Both the position numbers and the translations under genes were made by a program. Below are positions 25,770-35,022 of a stretch of DNA of 64,000 nucleotides, piece after piece. How positions within the stretch are numbered: the first letter of the stretch is position 1; each line of letters begins with the position of its first letter. The notes below the pieces were generated by a model. That model was not told the origin of the DNA and did no database searches. It worked only from the letters and a program-made list of their open reading frames with translations. Source of the stretch: Imbroritus primus (GTDB lineage: Bacteria > Pseudomonadota > Gammaproteobacteria > Burkholderiales > Burkholderiaceae). Location: positions 1,922,001-1,986,000 of the forward strand of contig NZ_OZ201293.1 in NCBI RefSeq assembly GCF_964332355.1. Reading direction: 5' to 3'.

Positions 25770-27452
25770 TCACTCCTTGCGCGAGATTGCGCGCGCCAGC
25801 AGGATCACGGGGATCAATCCGGCCAGCACGATCGTCAGCGCCGGCACTGCTGCTTCACCGAGGCGTTCGTCGGCGGCCAGCTGATTGGTGATGACCGCGA
25901 GCGTATCCATATTGAACGGACGCAGCACCAGTGTTGCCGGCAATTCCTTCATCACGTCCACGAAAACCAGCAAAGCTGCCGTTAGCACGCTGCGCCGAAG
26001 CAGCGGCGCGTGAATCCGGGTCAGCAACTCCCAGTTGGACGCGCCCAGGCTGCGTGCACTCGCATCGACGGCAGGCGTGATCTTGGCGAGACCAGCTTCG
26101 ACCGTCTGCAGGCCCGCCGAGAGAAAGCGGACAAGATACGCATACAGCAGCCCAAAGATGGTGCCGGTCAGCGCGAGCCCGGTGAACCAGCCTTGTGCGT
26201 ACATCCAGTGATCGAGGCGCGTCAGCGGAATCAGAATGCCCACGGCCAGCACTGCGCCCGGCACGGCGTAACCGAGGCTGGCGATATCGTTGCCGAGCCG
26301 GCTCAGCCGCCCCGGCGCAAGACGTACGGCATAGGCCAGCAGCAAGGTACACACCACGGCAAGCACTGCCGTCAGCGAGGCCAGCTTGAGCGTGTTGGTC
26401 AGCCACAGCAGATAGCGTTCGACATTCAATGTCTCGACATCGCGCAGCGCCAGACGCAGCATGATCCAGGTGGGCAGCACGAAGCCGATCAGCAGCGGCA
26501 ACATGCACACTGCATTGGCGACCACCGCAGCTGTGCCCGACAGGCGGCGCGCTTCCGGCTTGCGGAAGCGCTGGCCGACGCCGTAGAAACGCAAGCGCCC
26601 ACGGCTGCGCTTTTCGAGCACAAGCAGCACGAAGACGAACAGCAGCAATGCCGATGCCAGTTGTGCCGCGGCGACGCGGTCGCTCATCGACAACCAGGCG
26701 CGGTAGATACCGGTGGTGAAGGTCTGCACGCCAAAGTATGCAACGGCGCCGTAATCGGCCAGCGTTTCCATCAGCACAAGCGCCACGCCGGCCGCTGCGG
26801 CCGGGCGTGCCAGCGGCAGCACCACACGGAAGAACGCTTGCGCCGGACTGCTGCCGAGTGTGCGCGCGGCATCGTGCAAGCGCGGGCTGCGCTCGATGAA
26901 TGCGGTCCGCACCAGCAGGTAGACATAGGGATACAGCGCGAAGATGAACACCAGCGCCGCGCCACCAGTCGAGCGGATCTCGGGAAACCAGGGCAGGCGC
27001 CGCTCACCCGTCAGTTCACGCAGCAGGCTCTGCACGGGACCGGAGAACTGCAGGAAATCGGTGAAGGCGTAGGCCATCACATAGGTGGGTACCGCCAAAG
27101 GCAGGATCAGGGCCCACTCGTACAGGCGCTTGCCCGGAAAATCGTAGGCCGCCACGATCCACGCCACGGCGATGCCGATGACCGCGGCGCCGAGACCGAC
27201 CGAAACCAGCAGGATCAGCGTGGTTCCGATGTAAGACGGCATGACCGTCTGCAGCAGGTGGCGTAGGATGTCGCGCGACGCGGCATTCGGGTCGAGCACC
27301 GTCGCCAGCAGGCCGAGTACCGGCACGGCCACGACGGCTGCCAGAGCCAGCGCGATCCAGGGCATCCATGTGTGATAGCGGCGCACCGCCCCTAAACGGC
27401 GGGATGGCCGCACAGCGGGAGCGGTATCCATGGGAGCAGCTTGGTCGGGCAT
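25770..27452 (-). CDS. fbpB: Two-domain iron-type ABC transporter permease
   Basis: The roughly 560-residue inner-membrane protein has about 12 helices and two BPD permease domains. Each has an EAA-type loop (ARTLGSSPAQAFFRVVLPLARP and SARSLGASNWELLTRIHAPLL, where permeases contact the ATPase). This fused layout is typical of FbpB/SfuB ferric-iron permeases. The start is uncertain (27452 or 27431). It faces the ATPase gene across a region with a Fur-like site. No periplasmic binding protein is adjacent. Confidence 0.9.
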   Translation of the reverse strand: MPDQAAPMDTAPAVRPSRRLGAVRRYHTWMPWIALALAAVVAVPVLGLLATVLDPNAASRDILRHLLQTVMPSYIGTTLILLVSVGLGAAVIGIAVAWIVAAYDFPGKRLYEWALILPLAVPTYVMAYAFTDFLQFSGPVQSLLRELTGERRLPWFPEIRSTGGAALVFIFALYPYVYLLVRTAFIERSPRLHDAARTLGSSPAQAFFRVVLPLARPAAAAGVALVLMETLADYGAVAYFGVQTFTTGIYRAWLSMSDRVAAAQLASALLLFVFVLLVLEKRSRGRLRFYGVGQRFRKPEARRLSGTAAVVANAVCMLPLLIGFVLPTWIMLRLALRDVETLNVERYLLWLTNTLKLASLTAVLAVVCTLLLAYAVRLAPGRLSRLGNDIASLGYAVPGAVLAVGILIPLTRLDHWMYAQGWFTGLALTGTIFGLLYAYLVRFLSAGLQTVEAGLAKITPAVDASARSLGASNWELLTRIHAPLLRRSVLTAALLVFVDVMKELPATLVLRPFNMDTLAVITNQLAADERLGEAAVPALTIVLAGLIPVILLARAISRKE

Positions 27453-27580
27453 GGCGCAGGCAAGACAGAATGTTGAACCGGATACCGTCCGGGATGGCGG
27501 CACGACACCACCACCGAAAACATCGAGGCTGGTCTGCGTGGGTAGCGCGGCAGGCTGGCGGATTGCCGCGCACGCGCATT

Positions 27581-27599
27581 GCAAATTATACTCATTCGC
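27581..27599. promoter_or_regulatory. Fur-box-like site between divergent iron-type ABC genes
   Basis: Read on the minus strand, GCGAATGAGTATAATTTGC matches 12 of 19 positions of the Fur consensus. It overlaps a -10-like TATAAT on the minus strand and TATACT on the plus strand, so one bound repressor could block both genes. Inferred from similarity and context. Confidence 0.5.
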
Positions 27600-27677
27600 T
27601 TAACCATTACCGATGTCGCCCTGACCGCACCGGACTGGCTACCCTGCCAGCCCTCTTGCGGTCCGACCTGCCGCTTC

Positions 27678-28775
27678 ATGACGCAGCCACACCTGCAACT
27701 CGACCGTATCCACATTGCCTACGACACCCCGACGGGTGCCCAGGAAGTCATCAGCGGCCTGTCCCTGGCCCTGGCCAAGGGCAAGATCGGCTGCTTGCTG
27801 GGGCCATCGGGTTGCGGCAAGACCACCGTGCTGCGCGCCATCTGCGGCTTCGAGCCCCTGTCGGGCGGCGCCATCACACTGCACGGCGTCACGGTCAGCG
27901 ACGCCCGGTACAGCATGCCGCCGGAGAAACGCAAGGTCGGCGTGGTGTTCCAGGACTACGCCCTGTTTCCGCATTTGTCCGTCGCCGACAACATCGGCTT
28001 CGGCCTGCGCAAGCTGCCCCGCGATGCGCGGCAAGCACGCGTGCAGGAGCTGCTGGGACTGGTCGGCCTGCCCCAGGCCGGCGGCAAGTATCCGCACGAA
28101 CTGTCCGGCGGCCAGCAGCAACGCGTCGCCCTGGCCCGCGCCCTGGCGCCTGCGCCGGAACTGCTGCTGCTGGACGAGCCCTTTTCGAACCTCGATGTCG
28201 ATCTGCGCGAGCGTCTTGCGACCGAGGTGCGCGACATCATCAAGCATGCGGGCGCGACGGCCATCCTGGTCACGCATGACCAGTTCGAGGCCTTTGCCAT
28301 CGCCGACGAGATCGGTGTGATGTCGAATGGCACCATCGTGCAGTGGGACGACCCATACAATCTCTATCATCAACCGCACACGCGCTTTGTCGCCGACTTC
28401 ATCGGCCGTGGCGTGTTCGTGCCTGGCCGCCATGTGGCGGAAGCGGACGGCGAGGCACATGTCGATATCGAGCTGGGGCAGTTGCCGCTCTCGGCCTGCG
28501 AGATCGCCGAGCAGCATCTGGCTAACGGTGGGGACAGTGTCGACGTGCTTCTCCGGGCCGACGATGTTTTGCACGACGACGACAGCCCGCTCAAGGCCCA
28601 GGTGGTGCGCAAGGCATTTCGCGGCGCCGATTTCCTGTACACGCTGCGGCTGCCATCCGGGCGCGAGGTACTGGCCTACGTGCCCAGCCACCATGACCAT
28701 GCCATTGGCGAGATGATCGGCATTCGCCTCGTGGCCGACCATGTGGTGACATTTCCGGCACGCGCAAGCGCATGA
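27678..28775 (+). CDS. fbpC: Iron-type ABC transporter ATPase
   Basis: The 365-residue cytoplasmic ATPase powers the divergent permease. It has Walker A GPSGCGKTT, Q-loop VFQDYALFPH, signature LSGGQQQRVALARAL, Walker B LLLDEPFSNLD and switch His in THDQFEAF. A C-terminal TOBE-like regulatory domain (about residues 240-365) follows, as in FbpC. The ATG at 27678 (MTQPHLQLDRIHIAY) starts directly at the fold; the earlier in-frame start overlaps the regulatory region. The missing substrate-binding protein must be encoded elsewhere. Confidence 0.92.
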   Translation: MTQPHLQLDRIHIAYDTPTGAQEVISGLSLALAKGKIGCLLGPSGCGKTTVLRAICGFEPLSGGAITLHGVTVSDARYSMPPEKRKVGVVFQDYALFPHLSVADNIGFGLRKLPRDARQARVQELLGLVGLPQAGGKYPHELSGGQQQRVALARALAPAPELLLLDEPFSNLDVDLRERLATEVRDIIKHAGATAILVTHDQFEAFAIADEIGVMSNGTIVQWDDPYNLYHQPHTRFVADFIGRGVFVPGRHVAEADGEAHVDIELGQLPLSACEIAEQHLANGGDSVDVLLRADDVLHDDDSPLKAQVVRKAFRGADFLYTLRLPSGREVLAYVPSHHDHAIGEMIGIRLVADHVVTFPARASA

Positions 28776-29280
28776 ATCCAGCGGCTAGTGGATTCCGCTG
28801 TCCCGGATCCACAACGCAGTTCCGGTCCGGCAAGAGATTTGCGATGCACTGCAACAATTTTTCAGGGCGTCTGTTATACTGCGCGCCAGTGAGTTCGCCA
28901 TGCGAGCCCCGCGAGGATGTTTTTCCGGCGTTGCTGTCCTGCGCCACCCTGCCCGCACCCGCTCCCATCTCTGCATTACCGTCCACTGTCCGGCTTGCCG
29001 GCCACAGACCTCCGCAGAAGCAATCTCACCTGATGCTTCGCCTCCGATCCTGTTAAGGCAGTGCATGCGCCGCTTGTGTGCGCAATGAAACTGCCCGCCT
29101 GCCGGGAAATGTGTCAGCTAGCCAGTCCGAGCGATTGGTCGCCGATCCTGTCCCCAGCCTGCCACCGTAGCCAGCCTGGCTGTCCCTACGGTCTCATTGA
29201 TTGGCGCCGACGCCCACGACGACGCTGCATACCGCCGCTCCGCTCAACCGGAAGGGCGCTGCTTTTTCTGAAAGAACCAT
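28776..29280. other. Long leader region upstream of the helicase gene
   Basis: About 500 bases with no supportable gene. A TATACT hexamer near 28877 may be a -10, which would give the helicase mRNA a leader of about 390 bases. Long leaders are usual for cold-regulated helicase genes, but I cannot identify a named RNA motif here. Confidence 0.35.
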
Positions 29281-31041
29281 ATGACACAGCAACTGAACGA
29301 AACGACTCAGCCTATCGTGCCGAGCCCGATCGAAAAACTCGAAGCCATTCTGCACGCCGGCGATACCGCCGCTACCGCACCGCAGGCCACCGACTCCCCC
29401 TTCGCCGCGCTTGGCCTCAATGCCAATCTGCAACGCGCTCTCGCGGAAATCGACTTCACCCAGCCGACCGAAGTCCAGGCCAAGGCGATCCCTGCCTCGC
29501 TGGCCGGACGCGACCTGCTGGTCTCGAGCCAGACCGGTTCGGGCAAAACGGCCGCTTTCATGCTGCCAGCACTGCAACTGATCAGCGAGAAGCCGGCCCC
29601 TGCCCGTCCGCACTCTGACGAACCAGTCAAGCGTATGAAGGGGAAGCGCCCGCGTCCGCAGCCGGCGCAACCTTCGCTGCTGGTGCTGACGCCCACGCGC
29701 GAACTGGCGCTGCAGGTAAGCAATGCCACCCTGCAGTTCGGCAAGCACCTGCGCCGCATTTTCTGCGCCAGCATCCTTGGCGGCATGCCGTATCCCAAGC
29801 AGTTGGCCATGCTGGCCAAGATGCCGGACATCCTGGTCGCCACGCCGGGCCGCCTGCTCGACCATATCGCCTCGGGCCGCATCGACCTGTCCAAGCTGGA
29901 CATGCTGGTGTTCGACGAAGCCGACCGCATGCTCGACATGGGCTTCACCGATGACATCGACGCTATCGTCGCCGCCACGCCGGCAACGCGCCAGACGCTG
30001 ATGTTCTCGGCCACCGTGGACGGCAACATCGCCCGCCTGGCAGCGCGCATGCTGCGCGATCCGCAGCGCATCGAAATCGCCGCGGCGAAGGTAACGGCGA
30101 ACAACATCGAACAGCGCCTGCACTATGCGGATGACCTGTCGCACAAACAGCAACTGCTCGACCATCTGCTGCGCGACGTGTCGCTCAAGCAGGCCATCGT
30201 CTTCACCGCCACCAAGCGTGACGCCGACTCGCTCGCCGAACGCCTGGCCGACACGGGCTTTTCCGCTGGGGCGTTGCATGGCGACATGAACCAGGGTGCG
30301 CGCAACCGCATGCTGACCGCCCTGCGGCGCGGCAACATCCAGGTGCTGGTGGCCACCGATGTAGCCGCTCGCGGCATCGACGTACCGGACATCACGCACG
30401 TGGTGAACTTCGACCTGCCGAAGCAGGCCGAGGACTATGTGCACCGTATCGGCCGCACGGGCCGCGCCGGCCGCGCCGGCATCGCCATCAACCTGGTGAA
30501 CCACGGTGAAGTGTTCCAGTGGCGCCGCATCGAGCGCTTCATCGACCGTCGCCTGGACGCCACGGTCATCGCCGGTCTTGAACCCAAGCGCAGCGCTGCC
30601 CGCAGTGCACCCAAGGGCAAGCCGCGCTTCGAGGGCCGTCCTGGCCAGTCGCGCCAGGGACGTCCGGGTGGCAATGGCGGCGGATATGGTGGCGGACGCA
30701 GCGAAGGTTTCCGTGGTGACGGTTTCCGCAACGACGGCCCGCGCCACGATGGTTACCGCGCAGACGGCTACCGTGGCAAACCCGGTGGCCGACCGGACGG
30801 CTTCCGCGGCAACGCGGACAACCGCGGCAATGTGGAAGGCGCCAATGTGAACACCAACCCGTGGGCCAACACGCGCCGCAACGATGGCGGCTACCGTGGC
30901 CAAGCCACCGGCGACCGCTATCGCGGCGATGGTGCGGGCAACGGCTTCGGCAACCGCAACGGTGACTATCGCGGCGCGGCGCGCCCGCGCAGCAACGACG
31001 GCTTCCGTGCTGGCGGCCGGTCGCGCTTCAACGACCGCTGA
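29281..31041 (+). CDS. rhlE: DEAD-box RNA helicase, RhlE-like, with Gly/Arg-rich tail
   Basis: The 586-residue ATP-dependent RNA helicase has the Q motif region at PTEVQAKAIP, motif I SQTGSGKTAAF, Ia PTRELALQV, II DEAD within VFDEADRMLDMGF, III SAT, and the C-terminal motifs VATDVAARGID and HRIGRTGRAGR. From about residue 445 a low-complexity tail rich in Gly, Arg, Asp, Asn and Tyr follows (repeats such as GFRGDGFRNDG and GYRADGYRG), an RGG-like RNA-binding region. The start ATG is in good context with AAAGAACC upstream. RhlE-type proteins act in ribosome maturation and RNA decay. The open frame on the opposite strand is a shadow. Confidence 0.95.
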   Translation: MTQQLNETTQPIVPSPIEKLEAILHAGDTAATAPQATDSPFAALGLNANLQRALAEIDFTQPTEVQAKAIPASLAGRDLLVSSQTGSGKTAAFMLPALQLISEKPAPARPHSDEPVKRMKGKRPRPQPAQPSLLVLTPTRELALQVSNATLQFGKHLRRIFCASILGGMPYPKQLAMLAKMPDILVATPGRLLDHIASGRIDLSKLDMLVFDEADRMLDMGFTDDIDAIVAATPATRQTLMFSATVDGNIARLAARMLRDPQRIEIAAAKVTANNIEQRLHYADDLSHKQQLLDHLLRDVSLKQAIVFTATKRDADSLAERLADTGFSAGALHGDMNQGARNRMLTALRRGNIQVLVATDVAARGIDVPDITHVVNFDLPKQAEDYVHRIGRTGRAGRAGIAINLVNHGEVFQWRRIERFIDRRLDATVIAGLEPKRSAARSAPKGKPRFEGRPGQSRQGRPGGNGGGYGGGRSEGFRGDGFRNDGPRHDGYRADGYRGKPGGRPDGFRGNADNRGNVEGANVNTNPWANTRRNDGGYRGQATGDRYRGDGAGNGFGNRNGDYRGAARPRSNDGFRAGGRSRFNDR

Positions 31042-31150
31042 TCGCCTGCTGATCGATTGGCATCGCACGCCCCGGCGGGTTTACTCGCCGGCTGCGATCA
31101 CAATGCCAGCCTCCGTTGCGCATGATTAGCCGCGCATCACGCCAGCGTGA

Positions 31151-32410
31151 TCACACGGCGCATGAGCGGAACCCGATCCAGCCAAGGTCGGCACCGGGTT
31201 CCGCCGCCCCTCTGAAACAGGCGCTGCGGAATGCAGGCGGCGTCATCCACGCCGCCCCGCGTACCGCTTGGTACACGCCAAAGTAAGGCAAACTCCAGGT
31301 ATCGTCACGCCCCGGCAGGAATCCATCGTAGGGTTCGAACACCGAACCGGTCCATTCGCGTACGCTGCCCCACTGGAAAGTGCCATTGCGGGTTGCGGCC
31401 ATCTCCCACTCATCCTCGGTCGGCAAACGACGACCCGCCCAACGGCACCATGCTTCCGCCTCGAACAGGCTGACATGGCAGACCGGCTCATCCAGCGGCA
31501 ACACGATATCGCTGCCAAAGCGCTGCATATGCCAGCGCACTGTCCGCCCCCCCTCGCGCTGGCGCGACCAGTAGCGCGCCACGGAGCGTTCCTGGAACAT
31601 CATCCATTGCTGACCGGCGGCACTCCACCAGGCCGGGTTGTCGTAACCACCATCTTCCACAAATGCCAGGAATTGGCGATGACTCACTGGCGCTGCGTCG
31701 ATCTCGAAGGGCGGGACATAGGTGCGCTGCGCCGGGCGTTCGTTGTCGAACGAGAGTCCTTGGCCCGCATCCCGGCCCAGTGTCATGCGTCCACCGGTAA
31801 ACGAAAGCGTCCCGGGTTCGCAACGCCATGGCGCGCGGGCCATGCCACCGGGCAAGGGGCGGCCCAGCGCCTGCAGAATGGCGATCAAGCCTTCCGCCTC
31901 CAGCACCTCGCGGAACAAGGTCATGCGAAAAGGTTCGAGGGCCTCGTCGGAATCATCATGCAGGTTTGTGAGCTGCGCCAGGATGCGTTCAAGCGTGTTG
32001 GCCGCATAGGCCTTGATGACCGCCAGCTCAGGAAGTGTGACTTCCCAGCGCGTGTCAGGCGGAATCCGGTCGGCATCGAACCACGCATCAGCGCCATCCA
32101 GCAAGGTGGGCGCGGCCGGCTCCCAGAGAGAACCGGCAGGGCCGCGGATTTCGGAGGGATCGCGCAGGCACCATTTCTCGCCATACCAGGCCAGGTTGCC
32201 GAGCGTCCACTGCGGCGGAGAAAACTCATGGCTGGGCATCAGACGCCAGTTGCGCTCATGCATGCCAAATGCGGCCAGCAAGCTCAACGTGCGGTTGCGT
32301 GCGTCGACCAGCGCGTGTGCAATGCCCTGACGAGGCATGGTGCGCGCGTCGTGCCAGGAATCCCCGGCACCCGTGAAATACAGGTCCGGCAACATGAAGA
32401 ACCCCGCCAT
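31151..32410 (-). CDS. egtB: EgtB/SenA-family protein lacking the iron-binding histidines
   Basis: The 419-residue product aligns with ergothioneine/selenoneine synthases: a DinB-like helical N-terminal domain (residues 1-190) and a C-terminal FGE-sulfatase (lectin-like) domain with GGRMTLGRDAG, PTEDEWEMAA and WTGSVFEPYDGF. In active members, non-haem iron is held by one His in an LGHxAW motif and two His in HxxxHxE. Here the first is LGNLAW (AAC, Asn) and the second is LFREVLEAEG (RxxxExE), so all three ligands are gone. The gene still follows egtD on the same strand (83 bases). I chose the ATG at 32410 (GAGGA upstream). It may be an inactive or re-purposed paralogue. Confidence 0.85.
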   Translation of the reverse strand: MAGFFMLPDLYFTGAGDSWHDARTMPRQGIAHALVDARNRTLSLLAAFGMHERNWRLMPSHEFSPPQWTLGNLAWYGEKWCLRDPSEIRGPAGSLWEPAAPTLLDGADAWFDADRIPPDTRWEVTLPELAVIKAYAANTLERILAQLTNLHDDSDEALEPFRMTLFREVLEAEGLIAILQALGRPLPGGMARAPWRCEPGTLSFTGGRMTLGRDAGQGLSFDNERPAQRTYVPPFEIDAAPVSHRQFLAFVEDGGYDNPAWWSAAGQQWMMFQERSVARYWSRQREGGRTVRWHMQRFGSDIVLPLDEPVCHVSLFEAEAWCRWAGRRLPTEDEWEMAATRNGTFQWGSVREWTGSVFEPYDGFLPGRDDTWSLPYFGVYQAVRGAAWMTPPAFRSACFRGAAEPGADLGWIGFRSCAV

Positions 32411-32493
32411 GAAATGAGTCCTCGGATCAGGAACCTTCATTATGGCATCGTCGGCCGCCGGCCTGCACACGCACGCCCTGCCATGAGCTGCGT

Positions 32494-33525
32494 CTAGCCG
32501 CGCGCGTGGAATACTGCGAAGGCGTCCTGACGGTCGTGCCACACACAGATGTCATCGAAGCCAGCCTGCTCGAGCAACAGGGCAAAATCCTCGTCGCGAT
32601 ATTTGTATGAACTCTCGGTATGGATACGCTCGCCATGCAGAAAGCGGCGGGTTCCGCCTGACCAGGTCACAGTTACATCGCGCCGGGCCTGCAGGTGCAT
32701 TTCGATGCGGTTGTGTGCGGCATTGAACAGGGCGATGTGTTGCCAGTCCCCCACCTCGAAATCCGCACCGGCAAGGCGATTGACGTGTCGCAGGATGTTG
32801 AGGTTGAAGGCCGCCGTTACGCCGAGCGGATCGTCATACGCATCTTCGAGCGTCTCCACCGACTTGAGCAGGTCAACCCCGATCAGCACTCCGTCGCCCC
32901 GCGCGCTTGCCGCACGGATGCGCTGCAGGAGCGCCAAGGCTTCGATCGGCGTAAAGTTCCCGATGCTCGATCCGGGGTAAAAAAACAGTCGGTTGTCACG
33001 TCCCACCGTGGACGGAAAATCGAATGGCGTCGATAGGTCGGCGCCGACCGCCTGCATGGCGATCTCGGGAAACTGGCGTTGCAATCCTTCGAGCGTATCG
33101 CGCAGGTACTCCACCGAGATATCCACGGGGACATACTGCGCCGGTCGCAAGGCAGGAAACAGCCGCGCCGCTTTCTGGCAATTGCCGGCCCCCAGGTCGA
33201 TCATCACCGGCCGCTCGCCGATCCGTCTCGCGATATCGTGCTGGTGTGTCGCCAGAATCTCTGCTTCGACGCGCGTCGGATAGTACTCGGGCAAGGCAGT
33301 GATCGTGTCAAACAAGCGCGAGCCAAGTCCATCGTAGAAAAACTTGGGCGACAGCCATGCACGCGGCGCCGTCAGGCTGGCGGTGATTTCGGCACATGCG
33401 GCATCGGGGTGCTTGGCGAACTCTGCGCGGGATGCACTGCGTGCACGGTCAGGACGAACGGATGCGGGACGGGTAGCTGGCCGGACTTCAGGCGGTGACG
33501 ATTGCGACGACAGGACTCCTGGCAT
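32494..33525 (-). CDS. egtD: L-histidine Nalpha-methyltransferase EgtD
   Basis: EgtD trimethylates histidine to hercynine with S-adenosylmethionine, the first step of ergothioneine synthesis. The 343-residue product has the SAM motif VMIDLGAGNCQKA, the LSPKFFYDGLGSRLFD start typical of the family, FFYPGSSIGNF, and the C-terminal RIHTESSYKYRDEDF. The ATG at 33525 follows an AAGGAGGAGC site; a longer in-frame reading to 33912 is not supported. It is followed by the egtB-like gene on the same strand. Confidence 0.93.
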   Translation of the reverse strand: MPGVLSSQSSPPEVRPATRPASVRPDRARSASRAEFAKHPDAACAEITASLTAPRAWLSPKFFYDGLGSRLFDTITALPEYYPTRVEAEILATHQHDIARRIGERPVMIDLGAGNCQKAARLFPALRPAQYVPVDISVEYLRDTLEGLQRQFPEIAMQAVGADLSTPFDFPSTVGRDNRLFFYPGSSIGNFTPIEALALLQRIRAASARGDGVLIGVDLLKSVETLEDAYDDPLGVTAAFNLNILRHVNRLAGADFEVGDWQHIALFNAAHNRIEMHLQARRDVTVTWSGGTRRFLHGERIHTESSYKYRDEDFALLLEQAGFDDICVWHDRQDAFAVFHARG

Positions 33526-33977
33526 GCTTGCTCCTCCTTGGTGGGTACGGACCTCAAGCAGTGACCATGCCAGCCAGCGCAGCCTCGCGGGATAAACATG
33601 CAGATGCGATGGCCGTGCATCACCGGACACTACCCGGACCATATCAGTGGCAAGGCGATGACAGCCGCCGTCGTCTCCTGCATGAAGCGGACGGCCGCCA
33701 GCGTCGGGACTCATCTTACTCCCGCATATGTGATACGGCCACCACGAAATACGGGACATGCGTAGCGATCCCGTGACGCATACGTGGCTAATGGCTGCAA
33801 GTGTCTGCTCCTCTGCATTTTTTTGCACAACGATTGTAAAGTTGACACCGCCTACGCCACGCAGCTTGAAAATCCGGGCCGCCTCCTGCCAGCCCCGATT
33901 ATTGCAATGCACAGCAATGAATTGCCGCTAGCCGGTTTTTTTGCCTTATAATCCGCCCAACGCTGATAAGCGTCCCT
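33526..33977. other. Divergent region before the riboswitch
   Basis: About 450 bases without a supportable gene. The promoter for the downstream RNA element lies near its end (TATAAT at 33947-33952, with a TTGCCG 19 bases upstream as a loose -35). Otherwise I see nothing. Confidence 0.4.
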
Positions 33978-34094
33978 CCAAAGGGGAGTAGCTCCGGGAC
34001 CTGGTCCTGAGCACAATCGTCATTACGAGACGTCCGTCTCCGGTTGTGCTGGTTGCGCACCTGCTGTGTGCGTCTCCGAGCGAGACCTTTGCGA
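33978..34094 (+). ncRNA. yybP-ykoY manganese riboswitch
   Basis: The element shows both conserved ends of the yybP-ykoY motif: AAAGGGGAGTAGCTC at the 5' side and GAGCGAGACCTTTGC at the 3' side, whose CAAAGG/CCTTTG pairing forms P1. Between them lie two arms closed by stable stems. It starts about 20 bases after a TATAAT box and sits before a TerC-family exporter gene, the usual target. Just after it, CCTTTGCGACC can pair instead with GGTCCGCAAAGG (about 34086-34116), an alternative hairpin that would compete with P1. There is no T-run, so control is probably at translation. Confidence 0.9.
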
Positions 34095-34186
34095 CCTGTC
34101 CAATGGTCCGCAAAGGCGTCCCTACGCGCTCCATTCGACAGTCTTCCGAGGGTCTTTTCGACTTTTAAACTGTCCGAGGAAAATTC

Positions 34187-34879
34187 ATGGAGTGGTTGAC
34201 TGATCTGTTTACGATGCAGTTCCTGACAGCACTGGTATCGATCATCATCATCGATCTGGTGCTCGCCGGCGACAATGCCATCGTGATTGCGCTGGCAGCG
34301 CGTAACCTGCCGCCTCACCTGCAAAAGAAAGCCATCGTCTGGGGCACCATCGGCGCGATCGTCGTGCGCTCGGCCATGACGCTTGCCGTCGTGTGGCTGC
34401 TCAAGATCCCGGGTCTGCTGCTGGTGGGCGGTGTCGCGCTGGTGTGGATCGCCTACAAGCTGCTCACCGATGATTCGGGTGACGACGAACACGGCGCCGC
34501 ACAAAACACCCTGTGGGGCGCCATGAAGACCATCATCATCGCCGACGCGGTGATGGGCATGGACAACGTGCTGGCTGTGGCCGGCGCCGCACACGGCAGC
34601 TTCCTGCTGGTGGTGCTCGGCCTGCTGATCAGTATCCCCATCGTGGTGTGGGGCAGCTCGCTGGTGCTGCGCCTCATGGAGCGCTATCCGTCGATCATCT
34701 ACATCGGTGCAGGCGTGCTGGCCTTTACCGCTGCGAAGATGATCGTCAGCGAGCCGATCGTCAAGCCGACCATCGCAGCCTATCCGGTACTGTACTGGGC
34801 CACCTTCGCGCTTTGCCTGGGCATCGTGCTGCTCGGTGGCTACCTGGTCAAGAAGCGTCGCGCTGCCGCCGCAGCCTGA
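34187..34879 (+). CDS. alx: TerC-family manganese exporter (Alx/MeeY type)
   Basis: A 230-residue inner-membrane protein with seven hydrophobic helices. It carries the two acidic motifs of the TerC family: DLVLAGDNA (Asp23, Asp29) and DAVMGMDNVLAV (Asp120, Asp126), which line the metal path. Family members regulated by yybP-ykoY export manganese. The riboswitch directly upstream strongly supports a manganese role here. A terminator follows at 34901. Confidence 0.94.
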   Translation: MEWLTDLFTMQFLTALVSIIIIDLVLAGDNAIVIALAARNLPPHLQKKAIVWGTIGAIVVRSAMTLAVVWLLKIPGLLLVGGVALVWIAYKLLTDDSGDDEHGAAQNTLWGAMKTIIIADAVMGMDNVLAVAGAAHGSFLLVVLGLLISIPIVVWGSSLVLRLMERYPSIIYIGAGVLAFTAAKMIVSEPIVKPTIAAYPVLYWATFALCLGIVLLGGYLVKKRRAAAAA

Positions 34880-34900
34880 CCTTCCGGCTTACGCCCTCAA

Positions 34901-34927
34901 GAAAAGGCCCCTCCGGGGGCCTTTTTG
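34901..34927 (+). terminator. Rho-independent terminator after the TerC gene
   Basis: AGGCCCC and GGGGCCT form a 7-base stem with a short loop followed by TTTTT, 22 bases past the stop codon. Confidence 0.9.
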
Positions 34928-35022
34928 CATGCTGTTGGCCGCCACCACCCCGGTAGCGGCTCTATGGGATAATGTGGCGGTACTGCTGTCTGGGCATTGC
35001 CGCGCAACCTCCTTTCTCACGA

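Noticed and set aside
29194..31068. 624-codon open frame opposite the helicase gene
   Set aside because: Antisense shadow of a gene with clear DEAD-box motifs; the Ala/Val repeats come from the Gly/Arg repeats read backwards.
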